Below are positions 56,788 through 64,000 of a DNA stretch of 64,000 nucleotides, piece by piece (within the stretch, counting starts at the first letter, position 1; every line of letters starts with the position of its first letter). Made by a program: the position numbers and the translations under genes. The notes under the pieces were generated by a model, which was not told the DNA's origin, searched no databases, and worked only from the letters and a program-made list of their open reading frames with translations. Source of the stretch: Mariprofundus sp. EBB-1 (lineage in GTDB: Bacteria > Pseudomonadota > Zetaproteobacteria > Mariprofundales > Mariprofundaceae); contig NZ_RCFQ01000006.1 of assembly GCF_003665155.1 (NCBI RefSeq), positions 1 to 64,000 on the forward strand, in the 5' to 3' direction.

Positions 56788-57423
56788 TTACACCCAGCCA
56801 GGCAACGGCAACATATACAGGCCCGCGCCCACAGCCATATACAGCAATAGATATGACAGCCACGAGGATGGGCTAAACAGGGTCAGCGCAGTGCCAAAGG
56901 AGGCTTTTAAACTACGCCCCATAAAATCAACACTGTAGAACTCATCTAATAACAGGTGCACCAGGTAGCCACCACACATGAAAAATGCTGCCAACCATGA
57001 AAAATCAACACTCCAGTGCAATCCATACAGGCCAAGCATCACAATCGACAAGGCAAATAGCATTGCCGCAGGCAGGGAATGGAACAGCCCCCGATGCTCT
57101 GTTACCGAAGCAAATAGTGGATAGACAATATATTGAACTGCAAATATCGCCAACAAAGCCAGACCAAGCAGATAAATAAGTGGCAACTGATTCACAAAAC
57201 AGGCCACCACAAGCCCCGCAGACAGTACACTTAACAATTTAAACAACATACGCGTGGGTACCGAATAATCAGAGTCCACATCGGGTAAAATACCAGCCAA
57301 CACGCCCAATGCAAACAGGATCACAGCCTGTTGATGTGATATTACATCCGCCTGCATGCATGAGAGCGTCGCAGTTGCTGAGGCCACGACTGCAACAGTA
57401 ATATGGGTGCGGAAATTGGCCAC
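56788..57423 (-). CDS. YdjM-like membrane metal-dependent hydrolase (DUF457)
   Basis: 211 residues with about six membrane helices. GTG start with AAGGAG upstream. N-terminal 'FRTHITVAVVASATATL', then LAGILPDVDSDYS, where H and the DxD motif are the metal ligands, 'HRGLFHSLPAAML', and 'FMCGGYLVHLLLDEFYSVDFMGRSLKASFG' with the later H and D. This is the LexA-binding inner-membrane-associated hydrolase family (PF04307). The physiological substrate is not known. Confidence 0.85.
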   Translation of the reverse strand: MANFRTHITVAVVASATATLSCMQADVISHQQAVILFALGVLAGILPDVDSDYSVPTRMLFKLLSVLSAGLVVACFVNQLPLIYLLGLALLAIFAVQYIVYPLFASVTEHRGLFHSLPAAMLFALSIVMLGLYGLHWSVDFSWLAAFFMCGGYLVHLLLDEFYSVDFMGRSLKASFGTALTLFSPSSWLSYLLLYMAVGAGLYMLPLPGWV

Positions 57424-57519
57424 ATGAACTCCTTGGGCAGGTTTATATTTCTAAAATGAGAACCTGCCGATTCACCCTTATAAAACCGTGAGTGTTATCA
57501 CATAAGAAGTGTTTTTCCC

Positions 57520-57852
57520 TTACAGTGCCAATGTCTCCGCATCATCCTCTTGCACAAATGGTTTAAGCAACTGATCCAGCCACTCTTGCATTTTCTGCAT
57601 GCCTTCGCGCACATCATTGAAATCTTTATTGGATAACACCCCATCATGGTTTCTGTCCATGCCATCAAACGCTTTGCGCGCAGATCGCTCCACTTTTGTC
57701 ATCACCTCTTCAAAGGTTATCTGCCCATCACCATTGGCATCAAAATCCTGCGATGTATTGGCTCCAGCCCATGCAGATGAGGCACAAAACAGGCCTATGA
57801 TCAAAAGAACTGATAAGAGTAAAGGATTGCTTGTTCGTCTTGGTGTATTCAT
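57520..57852 (-). CDS. Exported EF-hand calcium-binding protein
   Basis: About 110 residues. Start ATG 57852 or 57855; GGAGG precedes a run of three ATG. Signal peptide 'TSNPLLLSVLLIIGLFCASSAWAG' with AWA cleavage. Two EF-hand loops: 'DANGDGQITFEEV' and 'DRNHDGVLSNKDF', each with the DxNxDG pattern. It likely binds Ca2+ in the periplasm or outside the cell. The C-terminal segment is amphipathic. Monocistronic between the YdjM-like gene and the kinase operon. Confidence 0.88.
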   Translation of the reverse strand: MNTPRRTSNPLLLSVLLIIGLFCASSAWAGANTSQDFDANGDGQITFEEVMTKVERSARKAFDGMDRNHDGVLSNKDFNDVREGMQKMQEWLDQLLKPFVQEDDAETLAL

Positions 57853-57990
57853 CATCATCACCTCCATATTCAAGCGCATATGCTTATCAATGTCGGCATA
57901 GGTGAATAGCCACACGTTTCACCCCATCCGGTGCATAAATTCCAGCAAGCAAGATTCTGATCTTTGTTATATCACCTGTTATAACAACGA

Positions 57991-60723
57991 TTAGCCAACA
58001 AGTATTTCAAATAGTTTCTGGCGCAAGTGACCAAGTTGATATGGCTTCTGAATAAATCCGGCCAGACCTTTACCAGCAAAGTGGCTGGTGGCTTCCTGCT
58101 CATTGTAACCGCTGGAGAGAATGACTTTGGCTTCAGGGTCAATCTTACGCATCTCCTGGAAAGCGGTTTTTCCATCCATGTTCGGCATAGTCATATCCAG
58201 CAATACGGCATCGATTTGTGCATACTCACGTGCAAATAGTTCCACGCCATCTACACCATCGACCGCTGTCATCACATCAAAGCCGATATCCTCAAGCATC
58301 AGACGGGCTGTTTGTCTCAGACTAGCTTCATCATCAACAACCAGAATCCGGCCATAACCTTGCCACGCTTCCGTTTTACTGTTTTCTGATGATTCATTCT
58401 CACGTTGAGCCATATCGATGGCCGGGAACAGCACCTTGAATGTCGTTCCTTTATCGACTTCAGAATAGACTTTAATAGCGCCCTTATGGCCGCGAACAAT
58501 GCCCAGAATAGCACTCATGCCCAACCCTCGACCAGTAAACTTGGTGGTGAAGAAGGGGTCGTACAGCTTATTCAGAGTGTCGCTGTCCATGCCGCATCCA
58601 TCATCGGAAATTTCCATGAACACATACTGGCCGCCCGGCAGGGATTCATTAACATAAGTGGTCTGCAGATAATTCTCATCAACATCGATGATGCCGGTGT
58701 GCATCACAATATTGCCACTATCCTCGCCAATGGCTTCGGATGCATTGATGACCAGATTCATGATGATCTGTTGCATTTGCGCCTTGTCCGCTTCAATGGC
58801 GGGTATTTGCGTATCCAGATCAGTACGCAGACTGACATTTTTGTTGATTGAAATATTAAGCAGTCCGAGAATTTCATCAATCAGACTACTGAGATTAATC
58901 GGCACCACCACAAATTTACCCTTGCCCGAATAGGCCAGCATCTGTTTGCACAGATCAGCGGCACGTTCACTGGCATCTTCGATATGTTTCAGATTGATGG
59001 CGACAGGATTGTCATCAGGCATGCGGCGGCGGGCAATGCCTGCGTTGCCGAGAATCGCGGTCAGTAAATTATTGAAATCATGCGCGATACCTCCAGCCAG
59101 TACACCGAGTGATTCAAGCCGCTGGGTGTGTTCGAGTTGCTGTTGCTGTTGACGCTCTTGGGTAACATCACGCTGAACAGATACAAAGCCGGCAATGTTA
59201 CCCTCCTCATTTTTGATAGGAGAAATTGCCTGCTCCACTTCATACAATTCGCCCGCCTTGTTCCGATTGATAAAATCGGCTTGCCAGTTGCCACCCGCCA
59301 AAATGGTGTTCCACATCTGTTCATAGAACTGCTTCGACATTTCACCGCTTTTTACCATATTGGCTCTGCGTCCGACCGCTTCTTTGGCTGTGTAACCGGA
59401 AATCTTCTCAAAGGCCGGGTTGACATACTGGATAATGGCATCCCGGTTAGTGATGAGTACTACTTCATGGGTCTGTTCAACAGCAGCCTGCAACCGCGAT
59501 AATTCAGCGGTACGCGCTTTCACTTTATCCTCCAGTTCGCGCTGGTAACTGAGAATCTCATCTGACATATTATTAAATGAGGCGGAGAGCAGATTGATTT
59601 CGGCAATAGGGGTATCTGTGGGGGTATCGATATAGAAACGACGACCTTTAGCAATACTGGTAGCGGCCTGCGTCAGACGTGATAGTGGTTGAATGATATG
59701 ATTTGCTCGCCAGGCAACAAAGCCGATCATCAGTAACAAAATCACAATCACGGAAAGGATCAGTTTGTCCCTGATCAATGCCAACCCTTCCAGGGCTTCA
59801 TCCTGATCGATTTTCGCAACCAGTCCCCAGTTAAGGCTGGGTAGGTAGACCCAGGCTGCGATCACTTCGATGCCGCGCAGATCAGATAATATACCCTGAC
59901 CGATAATGCCTTGCGTAGCTTCCCTGATGGGGCGGGCCAGGGCGCTGGTTCTTGGAATCGAATGTTTGAAGGCGGCATCGGGCTCATGACGCGTGGGCGC
60001 AGTAATAACCACACTGTCGCCGATATCGGTGCCAAGAATGATTTCTCCGCTGCTACCTAAGCCATCCAGATTACCGGCAATGGAATAAAAGGTGTCTGTA
60101 TTCAATTGGAAAGCAAGCGCGCCCAGTAGTTTGCCTTCGTGGAATACCGGCGCAGCAATAAATGCAGCGGGTTCATCGGATGGTTCATAATAGGTAAAGC
60201 TGGAGTGATCAGGAGAGAGCATCCTTAGTGCATCTCTATAGACATGAGCAAGGCCTGAATCATGGTAGGGTCCGGTGCGCAAATTGGTAGCAAAATCATT
60301 TTCATGCGTCACGCTGAAGACAATGTCACCTTCCACATTGATGAGAAAAATATCGTAATAATCCCAGCGCTGAAGCATGGAGATAAACCATTGCCTATAC
60401 TTTTCATCTGTCTGTTCATAGGCCTGCGAATCTGGCCCTTGCTGAAATACCAGCCCCAACTGCCCAAGTGCTGCTACCGTTTCAATGGATTGACTGCTTT
60501 GAATCAGATTCTGAATCTGGTTGTCCATGTACGCTTCAATCTGGCTGGCTCTCTGGTTTGCAATCGTATGCTGCGTTTGCAGCGTTTGCTGCTGTTGCTG
60601 CTCTTTTAATAATTGATAAGCAATAGTTCCAGTCAACGCTGCAACGATAAGGATTGAAAGTACGCAGATCAAAATAACTTCTGTGCGAATAGAACGCCCT
60701 TGTACTTGCTTGAGAGCGTTCAT
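57991..60723 (-). CDS. Membrane hybrid histidine kinase (Cache-HAMP-PAS-HisKA-HATPase-REC)
   Basis: 910 residues. TM helix ~18-38, periplasmic double-Cache sensor (~45-300), TM ~318-338, HAMP (~340-395), PAS/PAC (~412-530), HisKA with 'SLGVLAGGIAHDFNNLLTAIL' (~548), and an HATPase domain with N-box 'NLVINASEAIG', 'SDDGCGM', 'FDPFFTTKFTGRGLGMSA'. Receiver at the C-terminus ('ILVVDDEASLRQTARL', D in 'AVLLDMTMPNMDG', 'IQKPYQ'). It overlaps by four bases the upstream solute-binding protein. The core is closely similar to the broken kinase at 23875-26483, showing a duplication. Confidence 0.93.
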   Translation of the reverse strand: MNALKQVQGRSIRTEVILICVLSILIVAALTGTIAYQLLKEQQQQQTLQTQHTIANQRASQIEAYMDNQIQNLIQSSQSIETVAALGQLGLVFQQGPDSQAYEQTDEKYRQWFISMLQRWDYYDIFLINVEGDIVFSVTHENDFATNLRTGPYHDSGLAHVYRDALRMLSPDHSSFTYYEPSDEPAAFIAAPVFHEGKLLGALAFQLNTDTFYSIAGNLDGLGSSGEIILGTDIGDSVVITAPTRHEPDAAFKHSIPRTSALARPIREATQGIIGQGILSDLRGIEVIAAWVYLPSLNWGLVAKIDQDEALEGLALIRDKLILSVIVILLLMIGFVAWRANHIIQPLSRLTQAATSIAKGRRFYIDTPTDTPIAEINLLSASFNNMSDEILSYQRELEDKVKARTAELSRLQAAVEQTHEVVLITNRDAIIQYVNPAFEKISGYTAKEAVGRRANMVKSGEMSKQFYEQMWNTILAGGNWQADFINRNKAGELYEVEQAISPIKNEEGNIAGFVSVQRDVTQERQQQQQLEHTQRLESLGVLAGGIAHDFNNLLTAILGNAGIARRRMPDDNPVAINLKHIEDASERAADLCKQMLAYSGKGKFVVVPINLSSLIDEILGLLNISINKNVSLRTDLDTQIPAIEADKAQMQQIIMNLVINASEAIGEDSGNIVMHTGIIDVDENYLQTTYVNESLPGGQYVFMEISDDGCGMDSDTLNKLYDPFFTTKFTGRGLGMSAILGIVRGHKGAIKVYSEVDKGTTFKVLFPAIDMAQRENESSENSKTEAWQGYGRILVVDDEASLRQTARLMLEDIGFDVMTAVDGVDGVELFAREYAQIDAVLLDMTMPNMDGKTAFQEMRKIDPEAKVILSSGYNEQEATSHFAGKGLAGFIQKPYQLGHLRQKLFEILVG

Positions 60724-62066
60724 TCCGGACGACTCGTTGCTGCATTATTGGCTGGCGCGGTTGAAGCTGCAGGGACAGGAGCCGACCACTGGCGATTCCA
60801 ATCGCTGTACAGTCGATTGAGCATCCACTCGGCTTCATGCTTGCTGACAAAGAGAGGGTATGGGAATGGTTTCAGCGCATGCTCAGATGACCAGATAACA
60901 TCAAACTGATGTTGGCGATTCACCTGTCCAATATACGCTGTTTTCCATAGATGGTTGCTGCCCTGATCCACCGAAACGATGCCTTCAGGAGCCGCCAAGC
61001 TCTGCTGTAGAATATTATTGTGGATGGCTTTCGGGTCACTGGTACGCGCCCCACGCACCGCATTGGCCCACATCTGCACACCGACCCAGGCAGCCTCCAT
61101 CGGATCACTGACAGGTTGCTCGCCAAAGTGTTGATACAGTGCGCTGATAAAGGCTTTGTTCTGCGCTGATGGCAAACTCTGGAAATAGTTCCAAACGGCA
61201 TAATGGCCAGCGATTTCATCAATGGGCATCAGCCTGATTCCGGATTCAGCCAGACTGAATGATACAACAGGCATCTCTTTGGCACTGATGCCAGCCTCTC
61301 TCAGGGCATGAAAAAAGGCCACGTTAGAGTCGCCGTTGATACTATTGAAAATAACATCGGGCTGTTTGTCTTGAATATCATTGATTATGTCAGAGACATC
61401 ATTCGAGCCTAGCAAAATATATTGCTCACCGACAACTTCAGCATTGATCAGCGGTAGCTGCCTGTTGATCAGCCAGTTAGCTACTCGCGGAAATATATAA
61501 TTTGAACCTATCAGATAAACGCGCGGCCCGAATTTTTTCACAGCCCAGCTCACAGCCGGAACAATCTGCTGATTGGGAGCTGCACCGGTGTAAATAATAT
61601 GGTCGGATGATTCCAGCCCCTCATATTGCACCGGATAAAAGAGCAGATGATCGAGTTTTTCCACCACGAGTTTGACAGCTTTACGGCTAGCTGAAGTCCA
61701 GCAGCCGAATAGTACATCGACATGCTCTTCTGTAATCAGGCGTTCGGCTTCAGCGGCAAATACGTTTTCATCTGATTTTCCATCGGCGATGACAGCCTCA
61801 ACCCGCCTGCCGAGGAGTCCGCCGTTAGCATTGATCTGTTCGATGGCCAGCAGGGTTGCGTTGATGACAGGTTTCTCACTGCGGGCCATGGTGCCGGTTT
61901 GAGAGTGCAGAATGCCGACACGGATGGGACCGGAAGCAGGCTGGGAAAAAGATGCGGCAGGGAGCATGACCAAGCTCAGAAAAACCGTGGTCAGAAACGC
62001 AAAAAGTCGATTCGTCAGCCTATAGTTCAAGTTAAATCCACTATCATGATAGTAGTATAGATGCAT
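60720..62066 (-). CDS. UrtA/FmdD-like solute-binding protein
   Basis: 448 residues with signal peptide (LFAFLTTVFLSLVMLPAASF). Type I periplasmic binding fold: 'IRVGILHSQTGTMARSEKPVINATLLAIEQINANGGLLGRR', 'GCWTSASRKAVKLVVEKLDHLLFYPVQYEGLESS', 'IYTGAAPNQQIVPAV', as in the urea/short-chain amide binding proteins UrtA/FmdD. No transporter genes nearby; the stop overlaps the hybrid kinase start. It therefore probably brings a ligand to the kinase's periplasmic domain. Ligand (urea, amide, branched amino acid) not determinable here. The start codon may be further down (a TTG after a GGATTTAAC stretch). Confidence 0.87.
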   Translation of the reverse strand: MHLYYYHDSGFNLNYRLTNRLFAFLTTVFLSLVMLPAASFSQPASGPIRVGILHSQTGTMARSEKPVINATLLAIEQINANGGLLGRRVEAVIADGKSDENVFAAEAERLITEEHVDVLFGCWTSASRKAVKLVVEKLDHLLFYPVQYEGLESSDHIIYTGAAPNQQIVPAVSWAVKKFGPRVYLIGSNYIFPRVANWLINRQLPLINAEVVGEQYILLGSNDVSDIINDIQDKQPDVIFNSINGDSNVAFFHALREAGISAKEMPVVSFSLAESGIRLMPIDEIAGHYAVWNYFQSLPSAQNKAFISALYQHFGEQPVSDPMEAAWVGVQMWANAVRGARTSDPKAIHNNILQQSLAAPEGIVSVDQGSNHLWKTAYIGQVNRQHQFDVIWSSEHALKPFPYPLFVSKHEAEWMLNRLYSDWNRQWSAPVPAASTAPANNAATSRPE

Positions 62067-62113
62067 AGAGTGAAAACAAGCAAGTTCAATGCCTTAAAAG
62101 CTGAATAGTTACG

Positions 62114-62620
62114 TCATTCTCCAAAATGGTAGCGTGTTAACTGATCTAATCGTGTTTCGGCTTCCTCTGTCTGGAACTCGCTGAACACGGATATGCCATG
62201 CTGTGCCAGCAAACACGCCGTCACACCCTGCCCACTGATTTTTATGCCTGAAAAACTACCATCATTGAGTCTGTTTACGCCACAGGATGGGCTGCCTTCT
62301 TTCAGGATTGCAATACGGATATCGTGCTGCATACATAGAGCCAAAGCCATTTCAGCACCAGCCATAAAAGCTTCTGTAACATCGCTGCCATCTTTGCGGC
62401 GAATAGCCCCCTCACCTTTAATGACAGCTTTAGCGTCCCCTGCTTCGATTTCCGCAGGCGGTCTTGGAATAGGCAGGCCACCTGCCACTTCCGGACATAA
62501 CGGGATCAAACGGCCCTGTTGTTCCCACGCTTGTAAAACGTCTGAATGAATTGAACTGTGTTTGCCATCATAACGGACGCGCTCTCCCAGCAGACAGGCA
62601 CTGATAAGTATTTTATGCAT
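62114..62620 (-). CDS. DUF523-family protein
   Basis: About 168 residues from ATG 62620, preceded by GGAGG with a six-base spacer. Family motifs: 'KILISACLLGERVRYDGKHS', 'IPLCPEVAGGLPIPRPPAEI', 'AILKEGSPSCGVNRLNDGSFSG', with three or four conserved cysteines that suggest an iron-sulfur or metal site. Function not established. It overlaps the PfkB kinase gene by eight bases, so the two are one unit. Confidence 0.9.
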   Translation of the reverse strand: MHKILISACLLGERVRYDGKHSSIHSDVLQAWEQQGRLIPLCPEVAGGLPIPRPPAEIEAGDAKAVIKGEGAIRRKDGSDVTEAFMAGAEMALALCMQHDIRIAILKEGSPSCGVNRLNDGSFSGIKISGQGVTACLLAQHGISVFSEFQTEEAETRLDQLTRYHFGE

Positions 62621-63500
62621 GCACGGCCTCCAAAAAGTCATACATCGCACCATGGCATGGCAAACCACAGCGCGCTCCCAGCCTTGTACAGGTCAATGCC
62701 CCGGCAGCCGAAGCAAAACGAAGTAGCTCAGACCAGACCATATCACGCGCCAAAGCCAGAGCGAACGCACCGTGGAAGGCATCACCTGCACCTGTGGAAT
62801 CGACTACATCGACGTTGAATGCATTCATCTCACCTGACTCCCCATTACTGCTCCAAATCAATCCTGCGTCGCCCTGAGTAATCACTACATGTTCGCAATG
62901 CTTGGACAAACGGTGCAAAGCAATAGTGAGATCATGCGTTTCACAGTAGTGTCGGGCAAACGTTTCAGATGCCACCAGGTAATCTACTTCTGTGGTTAAT
63001 TCACGTGTACCCTGATGCAGGGAGCCCGCATCAAGCACAGTGATGATACCCTGCTCTTTTGCCCATCTACATAAAGACAGTGATAACAGTGGTTCATGAC
63101 CATCAAACAGCATCACTTTTGGATATTGAGAAATACTTACTGCATCAGGCCCAAGAAAAGGAGTATCCCCTTTATAATTCACCACAGACCTGCGGCCATC
63201 CGGTTTGGCCAGAATTTGCGAAACGGGAGTGGCATCGGCCCCTCGCACCAGATTAGAAATATCCACCCCTTCGGCCCGAAACTCCCGCACATGCGCCTCA
63301 CCAAACAGATCATTGCCCAAATAACCACAGAAACCCGCCACTCCACCTAAACGCGACACGCACACCGCCGCATTGGCAGCGGGGCCACCACCAGCCAACT
63401 GCATCGCATCAGCGAAACTCTTCTCATCCGGATCAGGGTGATGAGAGAGAGCCATCGAAATATCGTATGAAGCGTGTCCCACGCATAATACATCTAACAT
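62613..63500 (-). CDS. PfkB-family carbohydrate kinase
   Basis: 295 residues, ribokinase fold. 'MLDVLCVGHASYDISMAL' start, Gly-rich 'LAGGGPAANAAVCVSRLGG' sugar-binding segment, and the PfkB signature 'DVVDSTGAGDAFHGAFALAL' with the catalytic Asp. It may phosphorylate a sugar or nucleoside; there are no neighbouring sugar genes to tell which. First gene of the pair with DUF523. Confidence 0.92.
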   Translation of the reverse strand: MLDVLCVGHASYDISMALSHHPDPDEKSFADAMQLAGGGPAANAAVCVSRLGGVAGFCGYLGNDLFGEAHVREFRAEGVDISNLVRGADATPVSQILAKPDGRRSVVNYKGDTPFLGPDAVSISQYPKVMLFDGHEPLLSLSLCRWAKEQGIITVLDAGSLHQGTRELTTEVDYLVASETFARHYCETHDLTIALHRLSKHCEHVVITQGDAGLIWSSNGESGEMNAFNVDVVDSTGAGDAFHGAFALALARDMVWSELLRFASAAGALTCTRLGARCGLPCHGAMYDFLEAVHA

Positions 63501-63529
63501 AAGCAGAGCGTATCAGTAATACCATGACA

Positions 63530-63535
63530 TTGACA
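63530..63535 (+). promoter_or_regulatory. Perfect -35 box upstream of mrp
   Basis: TTGACA, followed after 17 bases by TATTTA (63553-63558), a weak -10. It is placed to start a transcript near 63565 that would run into the terminator-like hairpin before mrp. Confidence 0.4.
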
Positions 63536-63612
63536 AATTCAAATTTATCCACTATTTACTTAACATCACACATGTTTGCCGCACCACAGTCTCCCCTGTC
63601 TTTGGTGCAGCG

Positions 63613-63645
63613 GTGGCCCGACACTTGTCGGGGCATTTTTTATAC
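63613..63645 (+). terminator. Terminator-like hairpin in the mrp upstream region
   Basis: GCCCGACA pairs with TGTCGGGGC over two bases, followed by ATTTTTTAT. No plus-strand gene precedes it. With the preceding hairpin (CACCA/TGGTG) it may end a short leader or small RNA. Confidence 0.6.
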
Positions 63646-63747
63646 CCCTGTTCTTATAATCTTGACAGTTTTACTCGGGTTTATGACGATGCTGACCCAA
63701 CACGGCATGCATCATTGCTTGGCATGATGCTGCATAAGGAGTTTCTC

Positions 63748-64000
63748 ATGGTTTCCCAGGCTGATATTCTTAAAGCACTCTCTGTCATCATCGACCCCGA
63801 TTTCAAAAAGGACATTGTCTCACTTGGTTTTGTGAAAGACATTGTTATCGGCAATGCGTCCGTTGCACTCACCATCGAATTAACCACCCCTGCCTGTCCG
63901 GTCAAAGAAGAGTTCAAACGTCAGGCCGATGCAGCACTGTTAGCACTGCCGGGTATTGACCAAGTCAATGTCACCATGAGCTCCAATGTTGTAGCAGCTA
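63748..64000 (+). CDS. mrp: Mrp/ApbC-type Fe-S P-loop protein, N-terminal part
   Basis: The gene runs off the window. AAGGAG six bases before ATG 63748. The visible 84 residues are the MIP18/DUF59-like domain: 'ILKALSVIIDPDFKKDIVSLGFVKDIVI', 'ALTIELTTPACPVKEEFKRQADAALLALPGIDQVNVTMSS', with the TTPACP Cys motif. Full-length Mrp/ApbC proteins load [4Fe-4S] clusters; the ATPase part must lie to the right. Confidence 0.9.
   Translation, partial: MVSQADILKALSVIIDPDFKKDIVSLGFVKDIVIGNASVALTIELTTPACPVKEEFKRQADAALLALPGIDQVNVTMSSNVVAA

Noticed and set aside
63524-63727. 67-codon frame before mrp with a hydrophobic C-terminus
   Set aside because: It runs through the terminator hairpin and has no ribosome site; a structured leader explains the sequence better.

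Overview
The window looks like chromosomal DNA of a free-living, respiring proteobacterium. The gene set and order (rpoN-hpf-ptsN-hprK-rapZ-EIIA-ptsH-ptsI, grxD-bolA, sucAB, a 180 kDa-class NAD-glutamate dehydrogenase, a solo bioB, several large PAS/hybrid kinases) would fit a marine, possibly iron-oxidising, Zetaproteobacteria-like lineage or a deep-branching gammaproteobacterium. This placement is inference from content and recall; no rRNA or marker search was possible. Base composition is roughly balanced and fairly even, and there is no prophage or CRISPR array.

Layout. 1-4.6 kb: a repeat pair, a DUF2155-type lipoprotein, tRNA-Arg(ACG) and a ~1150-residue protein that I read as a PPi-type PEP carboxykinase. 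4.8-6.1 kb: a SpoIIAA/STAS-like protein, an IS5-family transposase remnant and two tiny membrane-protein genes. 6.3-10.1 kb: a sensory locus (ABM-fold monooxygenase, FIST-domain protein, hybrid histidine kinase). 10.3-14.6 kb: FCP1-like phosphatase, two exported proteins of unknown function, a YefM-YoeB-type toxin-antitoxin operon with a frameshifted third gene, and a RAYT (REP-associated transposase) with flanking repeats. 14.9-15.3 kb: four tRNAs (Pro, Arg, His, Lys). 15.4-19.1 kb: UmpA/UmpB (DUF1538 antiporter) plus PII-like and CBS proteins in one overlapping operon, an M50 protease, RadC. 19.2-23.8 kb: NAD-glutamate dehydrogenase.

23.9-27.3 kb: a PhnD-like binding protein and a broken hybrid histidine kinase (one stop codon, one frameshift). 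An intact paralogous module (UrtA-like binding protein plus hybrid kinase) lies at 58-62 kb. 27.5-36.3 kb: bioB, then the complete nitrogen/regulatory PTS with HPr kinase, RapZ, Hpf and RpoN, then grxD-bolA. These PTS parts have no sugar permease here, so the set is probably regulatory. 36.5-44.9 kb: tRNA(CAT), DEAD-box helicase, front-end-type desaturase, YdcF-like protein, sucA-sucB (E2 without a recognisable E3-binding domain) and a transporter remnant.

45-52 kb is the most accessory-looking stretch: a Fic protein, a divergent pair made of a LuxR-type regulator with a degenerate receiver and a large secreted Kelch/PKD/HYR protein, then a decayed second copy of the fic 3' end, then a solo trpB. 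The duplicated fic ends bracket the regulator-Kelch pair, which suggests insertion between, or into, an ancestral fic duplication. 52-64 kb: oligopeptidase A, parvulin, PilZ-like protein, glycosyltransferase, YdjM-like membrane protein, EF-hand protein, the second binding-protein/kinase module, DUF523 protein, PfkB kinase and the start of an Mrp/ApbC P-loop protein preceded by a possible terminated leader RNA.
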